Source: Gemmatimonadaceae bacterium
GTDB taxonomy: Bacteria > Gemmatimonadota > Gemmatimonadetes > Gemmatimonadales > Gemmatimonadaceae
Direction of reading: 5' to 3'
Length of the DNA: 7,418 nucleotides
NCBI GenBank assembly: GCA_025356185.1
Contig: JANXUN010000120.1
Coordinates: 1-7,418, forward strand
Shown: positions 1-6,367 of the stretch, in pieces
Numbering within the stretch: the stretch's first letter is position 1
How the letters are laid out: each line of letters starts with the position of its first letter
Program-made: the position numbers and the translations under genes
The notes under the pieces: model-generated
What the model saw: only the letters and a program-made list of their open reading frames with translations
Databases searched by the model: none
What the model was told of the DNA's origin: nothing

Positions 1-1106
1 TATCCACCACCAACTTTCTTGCGCTCTTCAAATCCTTTGCGTGAGACGTTTGCTCCACGTTCGGCTTTAACATCGACTTTGGCCAGCACCGTTGCTGCCG
101 GCAAGCCAATATCAGCGTCTGTTACCTGACCTGGTCGCAGATCGATCTGCACTGTTTGTGGACCGTACCCGAGCTTTCGCGCGCGGAGCGCTTGCGTGCC
201 GGCCGGTAGTCCCGCCAACACGTATTTGCCATCAACATCGGTGCGCGTTGTGGTATCCGCACTGGGTGCGGTGATCAGCGTATTGCCTTGCGGTACGCCG
301 TTTCCGTCGCGCACTGTGCCACGCACCGTAGCCGTACCGCGTAGACGCACTGCTGCCGCGAGTGTTGGTGCGCCCATCCGCGATGTTGGTCGCGACGACG
401 AGGCGGTCACCGGTATGAGTTCGGTGCTGACTAGAAAATCCCGATGTGAGATGCGAATGGGATACAACACAAAGTCTATCGCACTACTCGTCATCGGACC
501 GGCATCGATTTCTGCCGTGATGCTGATGTCCGTCGGCAGTCCGCACGCCACGTAGTTACCGAGGCTATCCGTGCGCACCACTTGTACTGGGCGATTCATC
601 GCGAGTGATTTTCCGTTGGTTTCCATCGCGAGCCACGAGAACACCGCCCGCGCACCGCGTAACCGTGTATCGGTGTGTGCATTGCTGATCCCACCGTAGA
701 CGATACCGCTATCAGTACGCGACACCAGCGTGCGTGGACACAACGTTCTCCACAATGTCGCGAAGGACGGTATGCCTAACGACAGTGTTGCTTCGGTGTT
801 CGCGACGACCTGCACGCTGCTAATCATGCCGGATAATCCCAGCGAATCGAGCAACGGTGTGGAATAACTGACGGACTGTTTGCCAACGGGTACGCTGTCG
901 ACCAAAAATTCACCGAGCTCGTTGGAAATACCGAGTTTTGTCGAGCCCGATATAAAAACCGTCGCGCCGCGCAATGGCTTGTTCGAAAGACTGTCGTAAA
1001 TCGCGCCGCGCACTTTGCCCACGCCCTGCGCGTGTACCGTCGCAGGACATATCACCGCGAGCATCAATGTGCAGATCTGTTGAATTCGTCTCACCGCGCG
1101 CGCCAT
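1..1106 (-). CDS. Secreted carboxypeptidase-regulatory-like domain protein, probably N-terminal part of a TonB-dependent receptor-like protein (3' end outside window)
   Basis: I translated this frame by hand: it stays open from the ATG at 1106-1104 to the window edge, giving 368 complete codons plus a partial one beginning TA. Residues 1-26 form a signal peptide (basic start, hydrophobic 11-24, cleavage after VHA before Q27), so the product is exported. Three beta-sandwich regulatory-like repeats follow, at about 31-110 (PLRGATVFI, then NELGEFLVDSVPVG), 133-200 (TRLRGARAVF, then DSLGNYVACGLP) and 258-333 (VRGTVRDGNGVP, then DVDGKYVLAGLPAG). The last residues, GFEERKKVGGG, resemble the stretch just before a TonB plug domain, so an outer-membrane receptor probably continues to the left. 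The next codon could in principle be a stop, since only TA is visible. The ATG lies 3 bases after the serine hydrolase stop, so the two genes are almost certainly co-transcribed. The upstream GGCGG is only a weak ribosome site. Substrate unknown. Confidence 0.82.
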   Translation of the reverse strand, partial: MARAVRRIQQICTLMLAVICPATVHAQGVGKVRGAIYDSLSNKPLRGATVFISGSTKLGISNELGEFLVDSVPVGKQSVSYSTPLLDSLGLSGMISSVQVVANTEATLSLGIPSFATLWRTLCPRTLVSRTDSGIVYGGISNAHTDTRLRGARAVFSWLAMETNGKSLAMNRPVQVVRTDSLGNYVACGLPTDISITAEIDAGPMTSSAIDFVLYPIRISHRDFLVSTELIPVTASSSRPTSRMGAPTLAAAVRLRGTATVRGTVRDGNGVPQGNTLITAPSADTTTRTDVDGKYVLAGLPAGTQALRARKLGYGPQTVQIDLRPGQVTDADIGLPAATVLAKVDVKAERGANVSRKGFEERKKVGGG

Positions 1107-1109
1107 CAG

Positions 1110-2444
1110 TTACCGCCGTTTGGGTGTGTCTACTTCGAGGGTCATCGCCGCCAACAAGCGCTGCACAAATCCATCGACCGCACTGTTCTCGATCCATCGC
1201 ACGACCGCCACGACGTCGTTGACCGGATCGACATAAATAATGTTTGTGCCGTTGCCCACATGCACAAAGGCAGACGCCGGCGCACTCGGCACGTACTTCC
1301 GATCGGTGTTCAAAAACCAGTTCATGTAGCCGTAAGTTGGCTGCGCTTTCGTTGGCGTCAGCGCTTGTGTCACCCACGCGTCGGATAAGATCTGTTTCGT
1401 GCCCCACTTTCCGCGACGCATCGTGAGCAAGCCAAAGCGCGCCATATCACGCGCGCTAATAAACACGCCGCCGCCCCAGTGTCCGCCACCGCTCACCGAT
1501 TGCACCGTGCGTCCATCGAGAATCACCCACGAATTGTCGTAGCCGTACCAGCGCCACGAGCTCGACGCACCAATCGGATCCATGATTTCGTCGCGCAGCA
1601 CTTCAGGAAGCGGCTTGCGCCACATCTGCATCGCGGCCAGCGCGAGCACATTCACGCGCGTGTCGTTGTACTCGTACACGGTGCCCGGTTCAACGCGCGG
1701 TCGAGTTGTCCACGTTGCAACGCGTTGGTCGGGACGATCGGCCCACTCGGGCTTGCCCCACAGCGTGCCTTCCCAATCGCTCACCTGACGCAGCATGTCG
1801 TCCCACGTGAGACGCTTGTTGTGCGGCGAATCAAATGGCTTAAGCCAGCGACCATCGGCCGGACGATCAGCGCCCAGTCCGGTCGTCGGTTGCCCGGCGA
1901 TGAGAATCGGTCCAATCACTTTCGACAACGTATCAAAGACACTGTGAATGATGCCGCGATCGACGGCGACGCCAACCACCGATGACAACAAACTTTTTGT
2001 CACGCTGTGCGTCATCTCGACCGCGTTTGGATCACCCCACTCAGCGACAACATATCCGTGTCGCACAATCACACCCGACGGTTCACCACGCGGAGCGATA
2101 GGGCCGATCGCCACACCAAACGGTTCGCGACCAAATGTTTGATAGTGATTGAGCTCAAGGTCGCGCGGATTTTTGCTTTCGCTCGCGATCGCATACGCGA
2201 CTGCTTCCATGAGCTTCGCCGAGTCGAGTCCGACGCTCGCCGGTGATCGTCGCTCCCATGACCCGGCGGGTGGTACATATGTCGAACCCATGGCGGATGG
2301 CGCAGTGACCGGCCGCTTCGGTTGTGCTTCCAACGTCGGCGTGCGTATCAACATCAATGCCGTTGATGCGACAACAGCACGCGACACAACGCGGGCGATC
2401 ATTGCTCGCGACGCAGGTGGACGAAGTTTGACAGAGGCAGTCAT
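1110..2444 (-). CDS. Periplasmic serine hydrolase, class C beta-lactamase / esterase fold (Beta-lactamase family)
   Basis: The 444-residue product is a penicillin-recognising-type serine hydrolase of the class C beta-lactamase superfamily. This superfamily holds esterases, D-aminopeptidases and PBP-like proteins, and true beta-lactamase activity is not implied. Visible motifs: S147-V-T-K150 (nucleophile serine and lysine, in HSVTKSLLSSVVG), a YND triad at 259-261 in the place of the usual YxN, and H395-V-G397 replacing KTG. The segment PGTVYEYNDTRVNVLALA and the following EIMDPIGAS are typical of a secreted subfamily of uncharacterised hydrolases. A signal peptide spans about residues 15-40, ending LEA before Q41. 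The alternative ATG at 2402 (MIARVVSRAVV) would start exactly at this signal peptide and may be the true start; neither ATG has a clear ribosome site. The frame is open further upstream to 2849, but that part is the antisense shadow of the VanZ gene. It precedes the regulatory-like protein by 3 bases in one operon. Confidence 0.9.
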   Translation of the reverse strand: MTASVKLRPPASRAMIARVVSRAVVASTALMLIRTPTLEAQPKRPVTAPSAMGSTYVPPAGSWERRSPASVGLDSAKLMEAVAYAIASESKNPRDLELNHYQTFGREPFGVAIGPIAPRGEPSGVIVRHGYVVAEWGDPNAVEMTHSVTKSLLSSVVGVAVDRGIIHSVFDTLSKVIGPILIAGQPTTGLGADRPADGRWLKPFDSPHNKRLTWDDMLRQVSDWEGTLWGKPEWADRPDQRVATWTTRPRVEPGTVYEYNDTRVNVLALAAMQMWRKPLPEVLRDEIMDPIGASSSWRWYGYDNSWVILDGRTVQSVSGGGHWGGGVFISARDMARFGLLTMRRGKWGTKQILSDAWVTQALTPTKAQPTYGYMNWFLNTDRKYVPSAPASAFVHVGNGTNIIYVDPVNDVVAVVRWIENSAVDGFVQRLLAAMTLEVDTPKRR

Positions 2445-2486
2445 AAGCGGACCGTGGAAACGGTGAAGTCGCACAGGCAGAGACAA

Positions 2487-3839
2487 ATGATGTCGTCGCC
2501 ACGAGAGTTCCTCATTAAAAGCTACTCGTTTTTCGGCGTCTCGCGGGAGCCCTTCACACAATCGCTGTATGCGCCGATACTTCGCCACGTGGCTCGGACA
2601 CCGCCGTACTCTGCATTGCAAACCCGTCGCGCCGCCGATCAGTCGGCAGCGCGATTGGGCAGCGCTGTGCTTGGATACTTGATTGCTGTGACGCTGATCA
2701 TCACGATCGCGCCATTTCGTTTCGCCACTGCGCCCGTGCACGGATTGACGAGCGTGTGGGACGTCGCAGACATTGTGATGAACGTGGTGATGTTTGTACC
2801 CATCGGCTTTGTGTATCAGCTGTCTCGACCGGCTGGCGCACCGGTGCACTGGTTCCGCGTACTCACGATTGGCGCCTGCCTGAGCGGCAGCATTGAGATC
2901 GCGCAGCTGTTTGAGCCAACACGGTACACCTCCCTCATCGATGTAGCGACCAACACCGCGGGAGCGATACTTGGCGCGTGGGTGTACGCGGTAGCGCTGC
3001 GTCGCATCGAAGGCGGCAACGCCATACGCACGTTAGCGCTTGAGCTTCCGCTTATGGGATTGGTGTACTTATTGGTTCCACTCATGTGGCTGGCCGGTCT
3101 TGCCAGCGACGGTGGTGCGCGAGCGTGGTTGATGCTGCCGATCGTCGCGTTCGCAGGCGGCGTGCTTGGCACCGTGTATGCGGCGTATCTCGAACCATCG
3201 CGGCGCATCGCACGCGGGTGGTTAGTCGTTGCAGCGCTCGCATGGTATGCAATCGCCTTGCTTCCTGGTCGCATTCGCGATGTCGGACTGTTGTTCGCCG
3301 GAGCGGCACTCATTATCGCGGTATCGTTGTTGCGCAGTCTTGCAACAGCGCGCGATCGCGACGCGGGTCGCATACAGCGCTTCGAATTGCCGACGTTGCG
3401 TATGGTAATGCCGCTCTTCGCAACGTACCTCGCACTCTCCTCGCTGTGGCCGCTCGATGATGCGGACGGAGTGTGGCGCAGCACGTGGGCGTTACTGCCA
3501 AATGAAGACACGACTACTGTCTCGATTTTTCTCGCGCTCGAACACGTTGCAGCGTTCACGTTGGTCGGCTACATCATCGCCGAATTCCATGGACGCGACT
3601 TGCCGCGCTACCGGCAATTAGCCGGACGCATATTGCTCTGGGGTGGCGGAATAGCGTTGTTGCTGGAAATCGCGCGCGGGTTTCATCCGGCGTACCACGC
3701 GAGCGCATTGATGGTAGCGTTCACGGTCGCTGCCGCGACTGTTGGCGGTTGGATTTATCATTTGCAGCGTGATCATGTGCGCGCGCTGTTGGCACGAAAA
3801 ACTCATGACGCGCAGAGCGCGGTTCAGGCTACGGCCTAA
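2487..3839 (+). CDS. VanZ-family integral membrane protein with a degenerate second VanZ-like half
   Basis: The product (450 residues from ATG 2487) is a polytopic membrane protein with about 12 predicted helices. The first VanZ-like unit is clear: a helix LGYLIAVTLIITIAPF (near 62-77), then DVADIVMNVVMFVPIGFVY (92-110), then a helix leading into IEIAQLF and TSLIDVATNTAGAILGAWVY (136-167). The latter matches the S-x-x-D-x-x-x-N-x-x-G signature of VanZ. The C-terminal half repeats this order (LEHVAAFTLVGY, then LLLEIARGFHP and VGGWIY, 351-424) but has lost the Asp and Asn. VanZ is named for low-level teicoplanin resistance in enterococci; in most bacteria its role is unknown, so I do not infer resistance. 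Most single-domain VanZ proteins are far shorter. The start is uncertain: an in-frame GTG lies at 2454, and later GTG (2589) or TTG starts would still include every helix; residues 1-55 look soluble and unremarkable. Divergent from the hydrolase, convergent with the helicase. Confidence 0.87.
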   Translation: MMSSPREFLIKSYSFFGVSREPFTQSLYAPILRHVARTPPYSALQTRRAADQSAARLGSAVLGYLIAVTLIITIAPFRFATAPVHGLTSVWDVADIVMNVVMFVPIGFVYQLSRPAGAPVHWFRVLTIGACLSGSIEIAQLFEPTRYTSLIDVATNTAGAILGAWVYAVALRRIEGGNAIRTLALELPLMGLVYLLVPLMWLAGLASDGGARAWLMLPIVAFAGGVLGTVYAAYLEPSRRIARGWLVVAALAWYAIALLPGRIRDVGLLFAGAALIIAVSLLRSLATARDRDAGRIQRFELPTLRMVMPLFATYLALSSLWPLDDADGVWRSTWALLPNEDTTTVSIFLALEHVAAFTLVGYIIAEFHGRDLPRYRQLAGRILLWGGGIALLLEIARGFHPAYHASALMVAFTVAAATVGGWIYHLQRDHVRALLARKTHDAQSAVQATA

Positions 3840-3841
3840 AC

Positions 3842-3960
3842 GCAACTGACTACCACGGATAAACAGCGGATTTGTACCACATAAAAACGGATCAAACACT
3901 TTGAATGTTTGATCCGTTGTTATCCGTCAAATCCGCTTTGTATCCGTGGTAGTCAGTTGC
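3842..3960. repeat. 119-bp interrupted palindrome with repeated ATCCG units between convergent genes
   Basis: The outer arms are exact 20-bp reverse complements: 3842-3861 (begins GCAACTGACTACCACGGAT) and 3941-3960. After a short mismatch the pairing resumes over 3865-3874 with 3928-3937 (AGCGGATTTG with CAAATCCGCT), then breaks, then an inner stem pairs 3886-3898 with 3906-3918 around the 7-base loop CTTTGAA. On the right arm ATCCG occurs at 3912, 3922, 3931 and 3942, roughly one DNA helical turn apart; CGGAT occurs at 3856, 3867 and 3888 on the left arm. The element lies only in the non-coding space (3840-4006) between two genes facing each other. From general knowledge, short intergenic palindromes of this ATCCGTGG style recur many times in several environmental bacterial genomes, so a dispersed REP-like or non-autonomous mobile family is likely, but copy number cannot be seen here. 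Positions 3961-4006 hold nothing else I recognise. Confidence 0.85.
3883..3918 (-). terminator. Intrinsic terminator for the DEAD-box helicase unit, formed by the core of the palindrome
   Basis: Read on the minus strand, a 12-13 bp perfect stem (AACGGATCAAACA, loop TTCAAAG, TGTTTGATCCGTT) is followed at once by a run of five T (complement of 3887-3883, the first ones shared with the stem base), about 90 bases after the helicase stop. This is the classic rho-independent form. On the plus strand the same stem is followed by TTGTTATCC, a poorer T tract, so it should work less well for the VanZ gene, though the long outer stem could still help. Confidence 0.6.
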
Positions 3961-4006
3961 TGTTTGTGTCGATCGCTGTACGCGTCCGCTGCGATCACGA
4001 TGCGCG

Positions 4007-5824
4007 CTACTTCGATCGATCTCTCCGCACGGGCACCTTCATGCCTTTGATCTTGGTCGCCTTGAGCGCGCGAATGATATCTTCGGCGATCTCCTCTGGC
4101 ACTTCGACCGTCGAGAACGCATCACCGATTTGAATCGCGCCGATCGAGCTGCTATCAATACCGACCTCATTCGCGATCGCACCAACCAAATCACCCGGTC
4201 GCAGGTTGGCTTTACGTCCCGCGCCAACCCACAACTTTGCGACCGTCCATTCCGGTGTCGCGCGTGATTTAGAAATGGGCTTTTTACCAACGGATTTACG
4301 ATCGGTCGACGCCGCATCACGCGAAGGTCCGCGCGACTCGCTGCCTGCATCACCGCGCGATTCAGTGCGCGATTCGCTTCGCGCTCCCGGACGTGCCCCA
4401 GGGCGTGCCGCCGGACCACCGCGACTCGGACCACGCGTGCTCTCGTCGCGCGCCGGACGCTCGGGACGCGCTACGGCGACCGGAATCTCAGCGTCGTCTG
4501 TTTCGTTTTGCGCTTCGAGCAACTTGATCGCTGCCGCCGCGACATCCATCACGTCATAGTCTTCGGCGAGCGCCTCGACAATGCTGCGGTATTGCTCAAA
4601 CTCACCAGCAATAATCGCTTCACGCAACCCCGCTTTTGCCAACTCCATGCGACGTGAGCGCAGATCGGCCACCGTCGGAATCGTCGCAATCTCAATGCGT
4701 TGCGCCGTCATCCGTTCGATGTTGCGCAGCAAGCGATGTTCGCGCGGTTCCGCGAGCGTAATCGCGACGCCTTCACGACCGGCACGCCCCGTGCGTCCAA
4801 TGCGGTGCACGTAGGACTCTGCGTCGACGGGCACATCGTAGTTCACCACGTGCGACACATGCTTGACGTCGAGGCCACGTGCCGCAACATCTGTGGCGAT
4901 TAACAGTTCAGTTTTGCGCGCACGAAACTTGTTCATCACACGATCGCGCTGATCCTGACTCAGTCCACCGTGTAAGCCGTCAGCGCGCAAACCACGTGCG
5001 ATCAACGATTCCGTGAGCTCATCGACTTCCGTACGCGTGCGACAAAACACAATCGCCGACGTCGGCTGTTCGATATCGAGCACGCGCGCGAGCACGTTCA
5101 TCTTGTGCGCGCGCTGCACCATGTACGCCACCTGACGCACACGAGCGGCTTCACCATCGCGCACGACTTCGCGGTCAATCGTAACGATGACCGGATTTTT
5201 GAGCTGCCGTTGTGCGATCGCCGAAATGCGCGGCGGGAGCGTCGCTGAAAACAGCGCCGTCTGCCGGGTCTTTGGCGTGACTTCGAGAATCGCTTCGAGT
5301 TCATCGGCGAATCCCATGTCCAACATTTCGTCGGCTTCGTCCAGTACAACCGTCTTGAGAAAGCCGAGCTGCAGCGTTTTGCGACGGATATGATCGAGCG
5401 CGCGTCCCGGTGTCGCGACAACAACATCGACGCCACGCTTGAGTGCGCGAATCTGATTTTCCATCGATGCGCCGCCGTAAATGGCGAGCACTTGCACGCC
5501 CAGCGGCTTGCCGTAGCGGTGAACCGCTTCAGCAACTTGCATCGCCAACTCACGCGTGGGTGTGAGAATCAGCGCTGCAGTGCGTTCGTTGGGTTTTGCA
5601 TCGGGAAACACGCGATGCAACAGCGGCAGCGCGAATGCGGCAGTCTTGCCCGTACCGGTTGCTGCTTGTGCCAACACATCACGTCCCGCCATGAGGGGCG
5701 GGATAGTGGCGAGTTGAACTGGTGTGGGTTCTTCGTATCCGAGGGCCGCAAGCGCGTCGGTCACTCGAACATCGAGCCCAAGCGCCGAGAAACCGCGCTC
5801 AGGCGATTCGAGTGGTGCGTTCAC
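4007..5824 (-). CDS. deaD: DEAD-box ATP-dependent RNA helicase, DeaD/CsdA type, with DbpA-like RNA-binding C-terminus
   Basis: The 605-residue protein is a cytoplasmic RNA helicase that uses ATP to remodel RNA; relatives act in ribosome assembly, cold adaptation and mRNA decay. All core motifs are visible: Q motif (F12 to Q37, PTPVQ), motif I AQAATGTGKT 52-61, Ia PTREL 89-93, GG 117-118, Ib TPGR 138-141, DEAD 162-165, SAT 193-195, IV IVFCRTR 258-264, V ATDVAARGLDV 310-320 and VI HRIGRTGRAG 340-349. A linker of about 447-521, rich in Arg, Ser, Gly, Pro and Glu, is probably disordered and RNA-contacting. Residues 527-598 (KLWVGAGRKANLRPGDLVGAI, then FSTVEVPEEIAEDII and IKGMKVPV) match the DbpA-type RRM-like domain. 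The start is a GTG; the Q motif begins 11 residues later, which supports it, but no ribosome site is visible. It lies 7 bases after the unknown gene, so translational coupling is likely. The symbol is by domain architecture only. Confidence 0.96.
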   Translation of the reverse strand: MNAPLESPERGFSALGLDVRVTDALAALGYEEPTPVQLATIPPLMAGRDVLAQAATGTGKTAAFALPLLHRVFPDAKPNERTAALILTPTRELAMQVAEAVHRYGKPLGVQVLAIYGGASMENQIRALKRGVDVVVATPGRALDHIRRKTLQLGFLKTVVLDEADEMLDMGFADELEAILEVTPKTRQTALFSATLPPRISAIAQRQLKNPVIVTIDREVVRDGEAARVRQVAYMVQRAHKMNVLARVLDIEQPTSAIVFCRTRTEVDELTESLIARGLRADGLHGGLSQDQRDRVMNKFRARKTELLIATDVAARGLDVKHVSHVVNYDVPVDAESYVHRIGRTGRAGREGVAITLAEPREHRLLRNIERMTAQRIEIATIPTVADLRSRRMELAKAGLREAIIAGEFEQYRSIVEALAEDYDVMDVAAAAIKLLEAQNETDDAEIPVAVARPERPARDESTRGPSRGGPAARPGARPGARSESRTESRGDAGSESRGPSRDAASTDRKSVGKKPISKSRATPEWTVAKLWVGAGRKANLRPGDLVGAIANEVGIDSSSIGAIQIGDAFSTVEVPEEIAEDIIRALKATKIKGMKVPVRRDRSK

Positions 5825-5831
5825 AGAATTT

Positions 5832-6269
5832 TTATGTAGTCTGCAGCAAGTCGTCCATCAATGTGAAGACGGTCTCGCGCGCAGTAGTGTTTTTTAGAGC
5901 GCCGAAAGTAATCGCCAAGCGATCGTCTTCATCCAGCAACTCGCGACAGCATTTGTTCAGCGCTTCTCGCGCTTCGGCTCGTTTTTCCGCGGTCAGCAGT
6001 GCAGACGCGCGCGGCAAAAACTCGATTTTCGGTCCACTGCCACGCATTGGGCGTGCTGCCCAAAACACGGCGTTCGATCCAATTCGCTGAAAACTCACCA
6101 CGCCAGAGGCGGATTCGTCCGTGCGGAATTGCAGCTGTTCAGGACGCGCGAGACTCCACTCAATGAGCGCGTCGAGCACAGCGGTGTAGCGGGGTCGGTC
6201 AGAGCCTGCGGTGTCCCGGTTCATCGCGGTGATGAACGCGTCGCGGGCGACCGGCAACGAGCGGGTCAT
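5832..6269 (-). CDS. Hypothetical protein of 145 residues, co-transcribed with the helicase
   Basis: I do not recognise this family. The start chosen is the ATG at 6269-6267 because an almost ideal ribosome site (AAGGAGGG) lies 4 bases upstream; a longer frame from 6350 has no such support and would cover the divergent promoter region. The product is soluble, with no signal peptide or membrane helix. Residues 1-45 look helical (PVARDAFITAMNRD, YTAVLDALIEWSLARPEQ). Residues 46-88 look like alternating beta strands (LQFRTDESASGVVSFQRIG, NAVFWAARP, KIEFLP). Residues 89-145 look helical again and are rich in Ala, Glu and Leu, with a Cys pair at 107-108 and an acidic LLDEDDRL. This helix-sheet-helix plan suggests a compact alpha/beta domain. 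Its stop lies 7 bases before the helicase start, implying one transcript and possibly a related role in RNA or stress physiology, but that is only context. Base composition resembles its neighbours. Confidence 0.8.
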   Translation of the reverse strand: MTRSLPVARDAFITAMNRDTAGSDRPRYTAVLDALIEWSLARPEQLQFRTDESASGVVSFQRIGSNAVFWAARPMRGSGPKIEFLPRASALLTAEKRAEAREALNKCCRELLDEDDRLAITFGALKNTTARETVFTLMDDLLQTT

Positions 6270-6273
6270 GGAT

Positions 6274-6281
6274 CCCTCCTT
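6274..6281 (-). promoter_or_regulatory. Strong ribosome binding site for the hypothetical gene
   Basis: On the minus strand AAGGAGGG followed by ATCC and then ATG gives a near-perfect Shine-Dalgarno sequence with short spacing. It decides the start of the 145-residue protein and contrasts with most other genes here, which show weak sites or none. Confidence 0.85.
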
Positions 6282-6352
6282 GATATCCTTACAATCTAGC
6301 GAATTTCCGCCGCCGATGGTCCCGAACACATCCCGTCGGGTCAGGATCATCT

Positions 6353-6360
6353 GCTAATTT
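6353..6360 (+). promoter_or_regulatory. Possible extended -10 promoter element for the SET gene
   Basis: TGCTAATTT (the TG at 6352-6354 region and TAATTT at 6355-6360) resembles an extended -10 box. It ends 7 bases before the ATG at 6368, which would put the transcription start at or next to the start codon. No good -35 box lies 16-18 bases upstream. The assignment relies on a sigma-70-like consensus and is tentative. Confidence 0.3.
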
Positions 6361-6367
6361 TCGCATC

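Noticed and set aside
137..150. Perfect 14-bp palindrome GCAGATCGATCTGC
   Set aside because: It lies inside coding sequence, single copy, and fits the general excess of GATC-centred words in this DNA.
910..1407. Open minus-strand frame of 165 codons across the hydrolase/regulatory-protein junction
   Set aside because: It overlaps both real genes in another frame and its product has the Arg/Cys/His-rich make-up of an out-of-frame translation.
2428..2433. Perfect TTGACA -35 box on the plus strand before the VanZ gene
   Set aside because: No -10-like hexamer lies 16-18 bases downstream (the sequence there is GACCGTGG), so it is not a supported promoter.
2445..2849. N-terminal extension of the hydrolase frame, 135 codons upstream of its chosen start
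   Set aside because: It is rich in His, Arg and Ser, lies antisense to the VanZ gene and precedes a good signal peptide, which must be N-terminal.
2816..3559. Open minus-strand frame of 247 codons opposite the VanZ gene
   Set aside because: It is the antisense shadow of a clear membrane protein, with Ser/Ala/Asn-rich composition and no domain signal.
3618..4133. Two small opposite-strand frames whose products share an IRGSQL peptide
   Set aside because: The shared peptide comes from the two arms of the palindrome read on opposite strands; they are repeat artefacts, not genes.
4340..4450. Repetitive-looking tract with many CGCGA and GGACG words
   Set aside because: It encodes the Arg/Ser/Gly/Pro-rich linker of the helicase, so low-complexity protein explains it.
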